Shown: positions 36,501 through 44,920, numbered from the stretch's first letter. The stretch is DNA of 51,958 bases from a bacterium (GCA_024226735.1 JAAELL010000116.1:1-51958); one strand, 5' to 3'. Made by a program: numbers and translations. Notes: generated by a model from the sequence alone, not told the origin.

Positions 36501-36732
36501 CGTTCGGAAGATCCACGAGTGCCACCACCCGGTCCGCAGAACCGAGATGTGGTTCGATACCACTCCAGAGGTTGCCCGACCGCTCTTCGCGCCCACCGAC
36601 CTTCACGGACCATCCCTCGGGAGGCGAGAGGCGGAGGAAGTCGAGCGTGACGTCGAGCCCGACCGTCGTCATATCCCAGACGACGAACGCCTTCCTACTG
36701 GGGCCGCTGTCCGCTTCGCTATCTCGCGTCAT
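33589..36732 (-). CDS. DGR variable protein: TIR/deoxyribosyltransferase-like x2, NACHT NTPase, FGE/C-type-lectin-fold domain
   Basis: 1047 residues from the ATG at 36732 (an in-frame ATG at 36903 adds 57 residues of low complexity). Residues about 13-130 look like a TIR/nucleoside-deoxyribosyltransferase fold (V-V-A-L-V-D-L-P-N-A-N-V-G-F-E-V-G-Y). A second, similar region at about 150-270 contains N-A-A-N-A-V-V-A-G-F-W-C-G-L-D. A NACHT ATPase follows with P-loop G-D-P-G-A-G-K-S-T at about 357 and Walker B L-F-L-D-G-L-D-E-L near 439, then a helical part. An FGE/SUMF1-type domain spans about 839-1047 (L-P-T-E-V-E-W-E-Y-A-C-R-G-G, D-V-H-G-N-V-R-E-W). The final 20 variable codons are the DGR variable repeat. 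The order effector, STAND ATPase, diversified sensor is that of an NLR-like immune receptor (inference). It faces the RT/TR cassette. Confidence 0.88.
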   Translation of the reverse strand: MTRDSEADSGPSRKAFVVWDMTTVGLDVTLDFLRLSPPEGWSVKVGGREERSGNLWSGIEPHLGSADRVVALVDLPNANVGFEVGYGLAKDREVVLGWGGTELPPWVKAPPLDNFVVLPGGDQTAIERLITQAEAFRCSRHPKAGGETLFLCPKSGPGDGFSRWVEQNRGWRVLPDAGWNLEDLPDKLDGVRRVVWLLAPFPEGNDRRDGQENAANAVVAGFWCGLDRELHVWKHAKARDVVDVGREDVPFSSAADFIELVELLDRRVPTPTAEADPLEVYLEYVAEQHRHLPSLFSCDGKDLPDVHVELALGSAKRGGEPVDERHDLLHMQRSLHELLQLTSKDDDRVTRRWAVLGDPGAGKSTACRYLCHALADRTSELARSWPGELPVPVFALLANEPIHPFSLAEREVRVKVGERPAEGIAEALHELAKKPGAVWLFLDGLDELPQERRASARENLQSWADKLEHCVIVVASRTAGFTPIPGFVDARIQPLDMKRQKELIENWLEDESEAAWKALVDRPTLRSLCTNPMLLSLVAYAQSALGPDAQLPLTRHDLYDQATGVLLKRGHGQRPKPVKSAYACRKVLPYLALELMKGGGERWPQPDLLEAVEGLADGYPELKLERVLAPWDGAIDGFLDDVGHNSGLIGAHEGEAQPWRWMHRSIGEYLAADGLNRLGQETYTELATNLEDAARWGEVFGYLCTFAETTAEKLERLQGLAGVSPEIALRALPEVEGLEPSVSFEFLRGLSDWDGDNLLALARGWRAEGHERGEIDELLWRSIAPDLELEKVAYVVYALDGIGVDVSTERLHAKIAERPGAQAPPELDWKACPPSDGFSLEFRMGSEEDEKERYQDEGPAHDVTVEPFQMTATPVTEGQYERFDPTKGAGDRPHPVVGVSWWEAWLFCRWLGGRLPTEVEWEYACRGGTTARYWSGDGEDDLDRAGWYAGNAGGSRHEVKQKLANAFGLYDVHGNVREWVQDRWSIDYSESGSAHPRAFEPAGGSSRVYRGGCFAGVAQFARSACRSNAPPGLRDGALGFRPARDCP
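33611..33670 (-). repeat. DGR variable repeat (VR) in the last codons of the NACHT-FGE gene
   Basis: It aligns without gaps to 33061-33120. At codon level the template Y, D, H, N, N, N, D become C, A, P, L, D, G, A, each explained by adenine changes (the first Asn codon also carries a synonymous-class C to T). The three non-adenine differences are at alignment positions 18, 37 and 58. The flanking bases GCGCTCCGCG are identical. The position, at the end of the FGE domain where C-type-lectin-fold DGR proteins expose their variable loops, fits the family. Confidence 0.85.
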
Positions 36733-37206
36733 CGTGTTCGCGCTTCCGGGTCCCTCGTCCCCGCCTTCTCCCTCGCAAGGGTGCAAGGATACTGGCGAAC
36801 GGGCCCCGGGGCGAACGTGGTCGGCAGCGACGCGTGCCGCCTCGCCCGCCCCCGCCGTCCGTTCGATGAACCGGAACAGCATCTGAGTCTGCTCCCGTGT
36901 CAACGAAGGGTAGCGGCCCCGTCCCTAACCCTGCACACCCTCGAGCGCGCGGCCTTCGGCCGCGATTCCACCACGGTTCGAGCGCGTCATCGCGCGGTCC
37001 GTACACAACGTCTCCATCGCGAGCGCGGAGTTGGCATTCGAGTCGATGCGCTACGCGGCGCGACGGTAGGTGTTATGCAAACCGCCGAGCACGGGGGTGG
37101 CGAGGACTTCACCTTGGCCTTCGCTGCGATGGCGCGGGATCGGCGCGTTTCCACCGAGCGCCATGTGCTTCCTCGACGCGTTGTACAACTCGGGTCCACA
37201 CTACCC
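36733..37206 (+). other. stretch without a recognised gene
   Basis: It contains the 5' region of the NACHT-FGE gene (possible extra codons up to 36903) and about 300 bases of degraded sequence. A short palindrome of the type CGCGGCC...GGCCGCG lies near 36945-36965. No complete gene is visible on either strand. Confidence 0.4.
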
Positions 37207-37470
37207 CGGAGTACGAAGTGGCGGTGGTCGCGTATCCGTGGCACACGTTCTTTGGACGCGAAGTCCGAGTTCGCGGGCGAAGGAGGCGTGGAGCGCATTT
37301 GGCGTGCACGCTTGAGAGCGAGCTAGACCGAAAGGCGCAGGAGATTCCAAGCTGGATGCTCGACGCCGGTGTGTGCTCCGAGCTGACTGTCAGTGCTGCG
37401 CCGTGGGTGCCTGCCACCGTCCTGGGCGAGCTTCGCCACCCTCTCGAGGTAACAATCGGGAATACGATTA
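37207..37470 (+). pseudogene. possible remnant of a small protein of the type found beside transposons
   Basis: The frame reads E-V-A-V-V-A-Y-P-W-H-T-F-F-G-R-E-V-R-V, then A-Q-E-I-P-S-W-M-L-D-A and A-T-V-L-G-E-L-R-H-P. The Y-P-W-H-x-x-x-G-R and I-P-x-W-M-L-D pattern occurs in short proteins encoded next to insertion sequences (DUF5372-like, from memory). No good start codon precedes it. It lies beside the transposase fragment on the opposite strand. Confidence 0.3.
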
Positions 37471-37559
37471 CGTCTCGGCGTGCCGCAAGATCGGCCCTGC
37501 TGCGAAGTGCAGCAAGGAGGCGCTGATGAAGACTCGACCGACATGGCGGAAGCTGCCGG

Positions 37560-38000
37560 GAGGGGGATCGCCATCTTGTTGCGCAAGCAGGTGTGGCCGA
37601 GGTTCTTCAGTGCACCCTGGATCCGGCAGTAGCCCGAGGTCGAGTTCTCCGTCGCGAAGCGGACGATCAGCTCGCGGAGCCCCTTCATCAGTCCTGGTCG
37701 CCCCACGCGCTTGGTGCTGTACGTCCACTTCGCGGCGATCAGTCGGCGATGCCAGCGAAGGATCGTGTCAGGCGTCACGATCGTCGCGATGGCGGCCGGC
37801 GCCCTCCCACCGATTCGCTTCCCCTTCGCCGCCAGCCGCCGGCGTTGGTCATCGGTCAGCCGAAGCCGCTTCCCGCCGAGCTGCTCCTTGAGCACGCGGT
37901 TCTCTTCGAGGAGGTACTCGACGGCGTGCTGCTGGTGCCGGTGGACCCAGCCGGCGACTGTCAGCAGCAGCACTCGGAGCGGGTAGATGTCGGCCGTCAT
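37560..38000 (-). pseudogene. transposase (integrase-core type) N-terminal fragment
   Basis: From the ATG at 38000: an L-L-E-E-N-R-V-L-K-E-Q-L helix, R-L-T-D-D-Q-R-R-R-L-A, then V-T-P-D-T-I-L-R-W-H-R-R-L-I-A and S-G-Y-C-R-I-Q-G-A-L-K-N-L-G-H. This is the DNA-binding N-terminus of IS3/IS481-like integrase-core transposases. After G-H-T the homology ends (a V-x-x-x-T-I-x-x-I-L segment should follow), so the DDE catalytic core is missing. The frame stays open to 37323 but without recognisable content. Confidence 0.75.
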
Positions 38001-38092
38001 TCCTGGATGCTACTCGTCGGAAGTCGCCGCGGTGTCGATGTCAGTCCGGCCCATGTTCGCCCCGGATTCACCCACTAAAGGTGCAGGAGAGT

Positions 38093-39559
38093 CTACTTTG
38101 CCAGGACCACCCGCTTCATCGCGTTTGGCGTAGCCCTAATAAGCCCCTTCCCCACGATCGGGCCCAGCACGCCGGGCTTCCTCTCATCGTCATCAAGGAG
38201 TCGGTAGTTATCGATGTCGTACATGACTGCAGCAAACTCCCGGGAACTATTCAGTCCCTCTAGAATGTACGGCGCATGCGCGTAGTCGACATATCGAACC
38301 CAATGCGGGCCTTGGGGGTCCCCAAAATAGTCAGAAGGGTGTAACGCGACCACCAGTTGACCAGTTACCGGTTGCCCCTTCTGGTCAAGCGCCTGCAGCT
38401 CGACCGACCCCGATCCAGTTAGATCAATGACGAGTTGCGCTTGCTCCTCATCCCGAACGGTCACGAACACGTTTTCTTCACTCGGCGGAAACCTGAAGGT
38501 CTTGTAGCCGCCCTTGTACTCGGCCCCATACACTCCGGCCGGCACAGAATCGATCACCACACCTTCAGCGGATTGCCGGCCGAACCTGTACTTCAGGTAA
38601 GGAACTGCACGCTGCTCTTCCATGGGTGTCAAGATCAGCTCGCCCCCCCCATCGCCCGCGGGACGGAGGCCGTTCGTCGGCGTCTTGTCGACACTCCCTC
38701 CCACAAAAAGAACTTCGAGGCTCCCCCACTCCGCCGCCACCTCCTCCACGACGACGTCATGCACGGAAAGGCCATCTAACAAGGCAGAATAAGGGAGTTC
38801 TCGTTCGCCGGTGGGCTCGTACCCGGGAAGAGCAAGGCTGAAATGTGCCGACCTGCTCTGCTGCGTACCCGTCGTTGTAAAGACGTAGAGTTGATCGTAC
38901 CGATTCGACTCCTCAACCCATGCCGGATCGACACCCGCCGCGATCAGCCCAGCAGAAGCGCGCCTGACGTACCGAAAGCCCTTCCACGTGAAGCTGGTGC
39001 CGCGACCCAGCCCACCATCCAACCTAGGCACCTGACCATCGCTGGTGCGGATACGGAGAACTCCGCCGTAGATTGGCTGCAGAACAAGATCAACTGCGCT
39101 GGCGCCCACGGCAACCAATCGCGCAGGCTCGACCGTGATGTACCCCTGATTCCCGGCAGAGAGCGTGTACCTACGCCCCCTCTCGAGGTCGACGAACTTG
39201 AAAGCGCCCTGCTCATCGGACCGAGTGGTTCGAGTCGATTCCTCCATCTCGATGCTAGCGCCTGTGTATCGAGTCCACGCAAGCACAGTCGCCCCTGGCA
39301 CGACCTTGCCCGTGGAATCCCGGACCACGCCGGATATGGAGTCTACGCCCGTTCGAGCCGCTTCGACGGTCTGTTGCTGCCTTCGCCCAACATCATTCGA
39401 AGGCAGCGGACTTTGCAGGGCCTCTAGCGACGAAGCGCTGGAAGGCGCCCCTGTGATGGGCTCTGGAGATTCCCCCTGAACAAACAACTTGCCGGCCGTA
39501 GCCACAAGCAGAACAGCGACACTAACCGTCACGGCAATGGCAGTATTTCGTACCCTCAT
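38093..39559 (-). CDS. membrane-anchored protein with carboxypeptidase-regulatory-like domains
   Basis: 488 residues. An N-terminal membrane helix (I-A-V-T-V-S-V-A-V-L-L-V-A-T-A) anchors an exported part. Residues about 73-165 form a CarboxypepD_reg-like domain (I-S-G-V-V-R-D-S-T-G-K-V-V-P-G-A-T-V, G-A-F-K-F-V-D-L-E-R-G-R-R-Y-T-L). A second is suggested by V-E-L-Q-A-L-D-Q-K-G-Q-P-V-T-G-Q-L-V-V-A-L near 385. The gene is less GC-rich than most of the window, which hints at a different origin, and it lies just inside the transposase fragment. The function is unknown; such domains are common in planctomycete surface proteins. Confidence 0.83.
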   Translation of the reverse strand: MRVRNTAIAVTVSVAVLLVATAGKLFVQGESPEPITGAPSSASSLEALQSPLPSNDVGRRQQQTVEAARTGVDSISGVVRDSTGKVVPGATVLAWTRYTGASIEMEESTRTTRSDEQGAFKFVDLERGRRYTLSAGNQGYITVEPARLVAVGASAVDLVLQPIYGGVLRIRTSDGQVPRLDGGLGRGTSFTWKGFRYVRRASAGLIAAGVDPAWVEESNRYDQLYVFTTTGTQQSRSAHFSLALPGYEPTGERELPYSALLDGLSVHDVVVEEVAAEWGSLEVLFVGGSVDKTPTNGLRPAGDGGGELILTPMEEQRAVPYLKYRFGRQSAEGVVIDSVPAGVYGAEYKGGYKTFRFPPSEENVFVTVRDEEQAQLVIDLTGSGSVELQALDQKGQPVTGQLVVALHPSDYFGDPQGPHWVRYVDYAHAPYILEGLNSSREFAAVMYDIDNYRLLDDDERKPGVLGPIVGKGLIRATPNAMKRVVLAK

Positions 39560-39766
39560 GGGATTCTGTTGTGGACCGCGGCTGGTCGAGACCGCTCACA
39601 GAATACCATGCCGCCGGCGGGCCGCGCTCCGCCCCTGGCTGCGTCCGGGTGGTAGGGGCACACGGGCTTGAGCTGGAAGAGGCCATCCCAAGCGACGTCC
39701 CCTTTTCACTCTCCCTCTATTCCTGTGCACCAGGCGAACCACTCGTTTCCCTTCGTTAGATAGGCC

Positions 39767-40523
39767 GTGCAGGTCACGCCCATTGAGCAACCGCTCTGGG
39801 TCATGCGGGTCTATCGCGACCTGATGGGGATCACCGAGGAGCAGCCCGCGTCCGGCTACGAGTCCTTAGACGGCCTGTTCGATGCGCCCGAGAGACTTCG
39901 TGTCGTCAACGTCATCCTCGGACTCACCGACGACTTGATCGGCGACATCAACAGGCAGATGCGGGCGCGGGACCGATCCAACTCCAGTGACCGCGACGCC
40001 GCGCATGCCGGTCGGCGTGCGCTGGAGGGCGAACGGGCCAGCATCATCCTGGACACGGCCCTGACGGTGGCGGATCTTCCGGGGCACGCCATTGAAGTCG
40101 GCGCGATCACGCTCCTCGAGGTCGATCCCGACACCGCGAGCACGATCGGCACCTTTGCCGGCGTCGTCGGTTGGGGGGAGGTGGCCTCGTTCGCCGCGTC
40201 GACAACGGGACTGCGGACGGGATCCGCGCCTTGCGGGCCGGCAAGGGCATCAAGGAGGGGATCTACGAGTGTTCGTGGGAGCGTCCGGCAACCGCTACGT
40301 CGGCCAATCGAACGACGTACCGAGGCGCTTGAACGAGCACCGTCGAAAGAAGAAACTTCCCGAGGGCGCGGAAGTCGACGTGACAGAAGTGACGGGTGGA
40401 CGGACCCAGCGGGAGATCTCCGAACAGTTGCGCATCAACGAGCTCAATGGCATCGAGAACCTCGAAAGCCAGAGGAACCCCATCGGCGAAGCCCGACGGC
40501 ACGTACTCGACCAACAGGAATGA
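39767..40523 (+). pseudogene. GIY-YIG nuclease toxin of a polymorphic toxin system, frameshifted
   Basis: Three frames form one protein. The first (from a GTG at 39767) runs to about 40200. The next reads R-R-V-D-N-G-T-A-D-G-I-R-A-L-R-A-G-K-G-I-K-E-G-I-Y-E. The last reads V-F-V-G-A-S-G-N-R-Y-V-G-Q-S-N-D-V-P-R-R-L-N-E-H to the stop. G-I-Y (about 40260) and Y-V-G (about 40300) are the two halves of the GIY-YIG nuclease core, followed by R-L-x-E-H and Q-R-N-P-I-G-x-A-R-R-H, the pattern of C-terminal toxin domains of Rhs/secreted polymorphic toxins. A 1-nt loss between GIY and V-F-V separates the core. No Rhs repeats precede it, so it is an orphan or broken toxin. Confidence 0.65.
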
Positions 40524-41374
40524 CAAAAGCTTGGACTCTCGAAGACGGCCCCTTCGGCTCGATGATGATCCTGCACTCGCGATGGTCGAGCGAAGCCCGT
40601 GAGGAGCTGCTGAAGAGCGGGGCCGCGGGCCTCCATCTCAACATCGCCAAGGGCTGGCGCGGCAAGGACGTGGCGTTCGTGAGCGAGTTTGCGGACCAGC
40701 TCGTCGCGTTCGAGATCATCGACCAGGTGATCGACGACGTGAGCGCGGTGAACGATCTTGGTCGGCTTCGCCGCCTACAGGTGAACACCTACTGCAAGAC
40801 GAAGCTGGATTTCGCAAACTACCCGCACTTGGAGGACTGCTCGCTCGAGTGGCGGCGCGGCGCCAAGACTCTTCTGGAGCACGAGGGCGTACGCACGCTG
40901 TTCGTCAACAAGTTTGACGGCGTCGACCTGCGGGGCGCCGGGCAGATGAGGGCTCTCGAGAGCCTCGGATTGACCGGCGCCCGCAAGCTCGAATCCCTCG
41001 ACGGCATCGAGAACCTCGCCTTGCTGCGGCGGCTGCGGCTCGGGCTCGCGACCAAGCTCGCGTCCCTGAACGGCCTCGCTGCCCTGGATCGAATCGAGCG
41101 GCTTCAGGTCGACACCTGCCGCAAGATCACGGACATCGCGTCCATCGGTCAGCTCCATGAGCTGCGAGAGCTGTTTCTCATGAACTGTGGCGAGATCGAG
41201 ACGTTGCGGCCGCTCGCCGAGCTGCGTGCTCTGGAGACGTTCGTGTTCTCGGAATCCACGAACATCGCCGACGGAGACCTGGCGCCGCTCTGCGAGCTGC
41301 CGGAGCTGCGCAAGCTCGTGTTCATGGACCGCGCGCACTATTCCCATACGATGAAGGAGTTCGGGAAAGAGTAG
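40520..41374 (+). CDS. leucine-rich-repeat protein, probable immunity protein of the GIY-YIG toxin
   Basis: 284 residues. The ATG overlaps the toxin stop by 3 bases (ATGA), the tight coupling usual for toxin-immunity pairs. After ~95 N-terminal residues come LRR-like repeats of about 22 residues: M-R-A-L-E-S-L-G-L-T-G, L-A-L-L-R-R-L-R-L-G-L, L-D-R-I-E-R-L-Q-V-D-T, L-H-E-L-R-E-L-F-L-M-N and L-R-A-L-E-T-F-V-F-S-E. LRR proteins are known among immunity proteins of polymorphic toxin systems. There is no signal peptide, so cytoplasmic neutralisation is likely. The gene looks intact while the toxin is broken, which fits selection to keep immunity. Confidence 0.78.
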   Translation: MTKAWTLEDGPFGSMMILHSRWSSEAREELLKSGAAGLHLNIAKGWRGKDVAFVSEFADQLVAFEIIDQVIDDVSAVNDLGRLRRLQVNTYCKTKLDFANYPHLEDCSLEWRRGAKTLLEHEGVRTLFVNKFDGVDLRGAGQMRALESLGLTGARKLESLDGIENLALLRRLRLGLATKLASLNGLAALDRIERLQVDTCRKITDIASIGQLHELRELFLMNCGEIETLRPLAELRALETFVFSESTNIADGDLAPLCELPELRKLVFMDRAHYSHTMKEFGKE

Positions 41375-41500
41375 GGGCCTGGCGCAATGTGCGCGGAAGC
41401 CCACAAGAGAAGGTCCTTGTCGAGTTCAAGAACGATCGCTCGGCACGAGGACCGTGGTTCGTGAGCAGCGCCGCCGGTGACAGCCGCGAGCAGTCCCCGC

Positions 41501-44500
41501 TCAACGGCGCCGCAGCTCGAGCCGAATTTCCGCCTGCGAGTCGAGGTCCGAAGAGATGGTGAAGGTTCGCCGAGCAGAGAGGCCCGACTCCGTTGCCGCC
41601 CTCGCCACGTACATGCCCACGGGCAACCGCGCGTGGTGCGTGAAGGGCCAGCGTAGCTCGCTGGCGGACCCCGTCATGGAGTCGAACAGCTCCTCGCCCC
41701 TGCGCACCTCGAGCGTCACCTGGCCCCAGGCCTTATCGCCCGCTCCTGAGACCTCGAGGCTGCAAGCCGCGCCGGTCTCGACCAGCTTGCGAACCTCAAG
41801 CACCTCATCGGCGCGAATCTCGATGTCCAGCGGCTGGGTCGAGAGCTGCGCGCCGTAGAGCCGAACCTGATAGGGGCCGGGTGCGAGCGCACCGACGACA
41901 AGTTCCGAACCGTCGGAGGCGACCGCTCTGCGCAAAGGATAGTAGCGCTCAGGCGCAATCACATGAACCTCGAAGCTAGACTTGCGCGCCGCCTCCGTCC
42001 GTTCGAAGTGAATATGCAGGGAGCCGCCCGCCGCTGTCTCCAGCGTCCCCAGGTCAAGATCTTCTCCAGGCTCCAGCTCGAACCAATCCCAGGCCTGGAT
42101 AGGGTCATCGGCCTGCAACACTCGAACGCGGTAGCGGCCTGGCGCGACATCCGAAAAGTGAAACGCGTTGCCGTCCAAGTTCGCATGTTCCCAGGCCGTC
42201 AGTCCTTCGTTCTCGAGCAAGAAGACGGGCGAGGTGGCGACGGACAAACGCTGCGCCTTGTCCAGCCAGCGGCCTTGCACGCTACCGGGCAGCTCCCGAG
42301 ACGGCGACCAAGTCGCCACCAGCTCGATAGCACTCTCGCTCGGCCAAACGCCCTTCTGCTGCAGAGGCTCCGCGTCGGCCGGCGCAGAAGAGTCGCGCGC
42401 CGTCACGGTAAACGCGCCCACGTTCAGACCAGGGATGGAGAAACTCCCGTCAGCACCCGTACGATGGTCCATGAAACGCTCGCCGGTCTTCTCATCGAGC
42501 GCCGTCACCACCACCCAGACCATCGGTGTTCCATCGGCATACGCGGCACGGCCATGGATCACTGCTCCCACACGCAGCACGGGGTTCCATTCGAACCGCC
42601 CGAGCGCTGGCACGTTCAACGTCTCTTGTGTCGCACCGCCGAAGATGGGCGAAGTCCAGGTTCGAAGCGGCGTGTCTCCACCGAAACGCGCTCCCTTGGA
42701 GGCGTACAAATGCAGTTGCCCGGGCGCGACGGGCGGTAGCTCGAAGCGCCCTTGCTCGTCCGAACGCACGGCAGGGCAATGGAAGGACGCACCGGTGTCG
42801 TAGGGTCCCCGGGTCGGCTCCGGGTGCTGGAACGGTTTGTCGAGCACGAGTACGACCGCTCCGGCGACCGGCACACCGGCCTCGTCGCGCACCACACCGT
42901 GCACACGGATTCCGCGCTGGAGATCGACCTCGAGGAACTCGCGTGAGGCGGGCACCAAGTCGATGACTGACCGCCACTCGGCGAATCCAGCGGCCAGGAT
43001 CGAGAGTGGCTGCGATCCCTGCGCGAGTCCGTGAAACTCGAATCCACCAGTCGCGTCGGTCGTCGCGATCCGTGGCGCCCAACGCTCCACGGAGGTGCCG
43101 TCCACGCGAGTCGGATCGAACGCCAAGTTGCTGCCGACCGCTACTCGAGCGCCCTGGATCGCTTCGCCCTCTGAACTCAGTACTCGCCCCGAAAGCGCTG
43201 CTCCGCCAGCGAGCAGCTCGAGCCGTACACGGCGCGGCGACTCGCTCATCGCAACGAGCTCCAAATCGACGAGATCAGAAGGCTCGTAACCCGCGGCCGT
43301 CGCCCCCAACGATTGCGTTGCGCACACGTCGCGTAGCACGAACCGGCCGCCCGCGTCCGAGACCGCCACCAACCGGCCACCGCGCCAGTCGCGGTGCCAG
43401 TTCGCAAGCCAGACCGCGGCACCGGAGATCGGGCGTCCGTCCCCGTCGACGACCGTGCCCTCCACGACGACGCCAAGCTCCTGGCGGAACACGACCTCGG
43501 AGTCCGCACCAGCAACGACCTCGGCACGCAACACACCAGCGCGACCTCGCGGGCTGCGATCAGATTCGAGGACTACGGCTCCGGCAAACAAGCCCTCCAC
43601 GCGCGCAATGCCCGACGCATCGGTCACGCACGCAATCGTCGAGCGCCCGACGAGCGGATCGGAGACGGGCGTCACACAGACTCGCAGTCCCGCAGCCCGA
43701 CTGCCATCGGACCAGAGCGCGCGTACCACGAGCGTGCCGCGCACGGGTGCAGGAGCGCTGTCGCCCGCGGGCCCCACCTCCCGGCCCTCGGACTGCGCGT
43801 CCCTCGCGGTTTGTGACTGATGCACCAGTTCGGTCCGATGCTTGTCGACCGCCTCCAACGAGCGGGCAATCCCGTCGGAGGACCGGCCTATCGAACGACC
43901 CGCAATGTGCCAAGTTCCAAGGAATGCCACCAAGGCGGCCGCGATCAAGGCCAGCTTCTTCCACATGAACAGTTGTCCCCAATTGATGATTGCTCCGGCC
44001 GTGGCGGGTGGATGCACCGGCCACGCGAGGGGCGCGAGCACGACCCTCAGCTCGCGCCCCTCCCCGTCACCCGGGCGCGCAATGCGCTCACGCAACTTCT
44101 GCAGCCCGCGCACGAGCCGGGTCTTCACGGTCGACGGAGGTAGCCCCAGCCGCAACGCGATCGCGCGCGGCGGCAGGCCCTCGAAGTAGCGCAGCGTAAT
44201 GACGGTGCGGTATGCCTCGCCCAGCTCACGCACGGCATCCACCAGTTCGTGCGCTAGCTCGAGCTGCTGGTCGGCTTGATTGCGTTGACCCGCCCACCCG
44301 TCGCTCACCGCCCTCTCGGCGGACCGTCGAGCCGCGCGACTGCGCTGCGCATCGGTCGCTCGCGAGCTCAGTACGCGCCGCAGCCAGGCGCGCAACGAAT
44401 GGCCCCCTCGCGGTGGAGATTCGAGCGCAGTCAAGAAGGTGCTTTGGACCAGGTCCTCGGCGCGCGTGCGATCCCCGACGAGTGCCCGCGCCATGCGCCC

Positions 44501-44554
44501 GAGCGCCTCGCGGTGCTCGATCAGGTCGTCGGGGTGAAAGTGCGAAGGATCCAT
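41501..44554 (-). CDS. ECF sigma factor fused through a membrane helix to a large exported carboxypeptidase-regulatory-like region
   Basis: 1017 residues. Residues 10-160 are an ECF sigma factor: region 2 (A-L-V-G-D-R-T-R-A-E-D-L-V-Q-S-T-F-L-T-A) and region 4 (L-G-E-A-Y-R-T-V-I-T-L-R-Y-F-E-G-L-P-P-R-A-I with S-T-V-K-T-R-L-V-R-G). A single helix at 200-218 (L-A-L-I-A-A-A-L-V-A-F-L-G-T-W) follows. From 260 to 1017 there are several transthyretin-like or CarboxypepD_reg repeats (V-E-G-T-V-V-D-G-D-G-R-P-I-S-G-A-A-V-W, L-S-G-R-V-L-S-S-E-G-E-A-I-Q-G-A-R-V). The layout implies a cytoplasmic sigma domain tethered to an external sensor or structural region, released or activated by an unknown step (inference). 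Such fusions occur in planctomycetes. Confidence 0.88.
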   Translation of the reverse strand: MDPSHFHPDDLIEHREALGRMARALVGDRTRAEDLVQSTFLTALESPPRGGHSLRAWLRRVLSSRATDAQRSRAARRSAERAVSDGWAGQRNQADQQLELAHELVDAVRELGEAYRTVITLRYFEGLPPRAIALRLGLPPSTVKTRLVRGLQKLRERIARPGDGEGRELRVVLAPLAWPVHPPATAGAIINWGQLFMWKKLALIAAALVAFLGTWHIAGRSIGRSSDGIARSLEAVDKHRTELVHQSQTARDAQSEGREVGPAGDSAPAPVRGTLVVRALWSDGSRAAGLRVCVTPVSDPLVGRSTIACVTDASGIARVEGLFAGAVVLESDRSPRGRAGVLRAEVVAGADSEVVFRQELGVVVEGTVVDGDGRPISGAAVWLANWHRDWRGGRLVAVSDAGGRFVLRDVCATQSLGATAAGYEPSDLVDLELVAMSESPRRVRLELLAGGAALSGRVLSSEGEAIQGARVAVGSNLAFDPTRVDGTSVERWAPRIATTDATGGFEFHGLAQGSQPLSILAAGFAEWRSVIDLVPASREFLEVDLQRGIRVHGVVRDEAGVPVAGAVVLVLDKPFQHPEPTRGPYDTGASFHCPAVRSDEQGRFELPPVAPGQLHLYASKGARFGGDTPLRTWTSPIFGGATQETLNVPALGRFEWNPVLRVGAVIHGRAAYADGTPMVWVVVTALDEKTGERFMDHRTGADGSFSIPGLNVGAFTVTARDSSAPADAEPLQQKGVWPSESAIELVATWSPSRELPGSVQGRWLDKAQRLSVATSPVFLLENEGLTAWEHANLDGNAFHFSDVAPGRYRVRVLQADDPIQAWDWFELEPGEDLDLGTLETAAGGSLHIHFERTEAARKSSFEVHVIAPERYYPLRRAVASDGSELVVGALAPGPYQVRLYGAQLSTQPLDIEIRADEVLEVRKLVETGAACSLEVSGAGDKAWGQVTLEVRRGEELFDSMTGSASELRWPFTHHARLPVGMYVARAATESGLSARRTFTISSDLDSQAEIRLELRRR

Positions 44555-44774
44555 GGTTCACTCACTCGAGAACCAAGACGAAGAACCCGAGCGAACGAAC
44601 TCAACAAACTCCCCGAATCCTCCAATCGTGGCACGCTTGCGCCGGGAACACGACCGCCGCAATCTGCACCCAGGGCCCCTACAAGCGCTAGCAGGCTGTC
44701 GCTACGCGGCGCATGAAATCTCCCGAACGGGCCAGGTGGCTCGCGCCGACGCTGACCCAACAGGGGTAGGCGAG

Positions 44775-44920
44775 CACGCACGACCCCGGAAGCTGAAGAC
44801 CTGCCGGAAGGTCGGCTTCCTCCGCACCATCACGGCCTGCATCGCGGGCGTCTTGCGGCCGGGCAAGCTCGAGTGCGGCCGGATGAAGTTGTAGTAGCAT
44901 CGAAACAGCGGATAGGGAAT
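44775..44920 (-). pseudogene. transposase C-terminal fragment
   Basis: The frame reads F-R-C-Y-Y-N-F-I-R-P-H-S-S-L, then G-R-K-T-P-A-M-Q-A-V-M, the end of an integrase-core (rve-type) transposase where the last catalytic Glu has already passed. It has the same strand as the N-terminal fragment at 37560-38000 but lies 6.8 kb upstream of it in transcription order, so they come from two copies. No inverted repeat could be identified with confidence. Confidence 0.65.
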
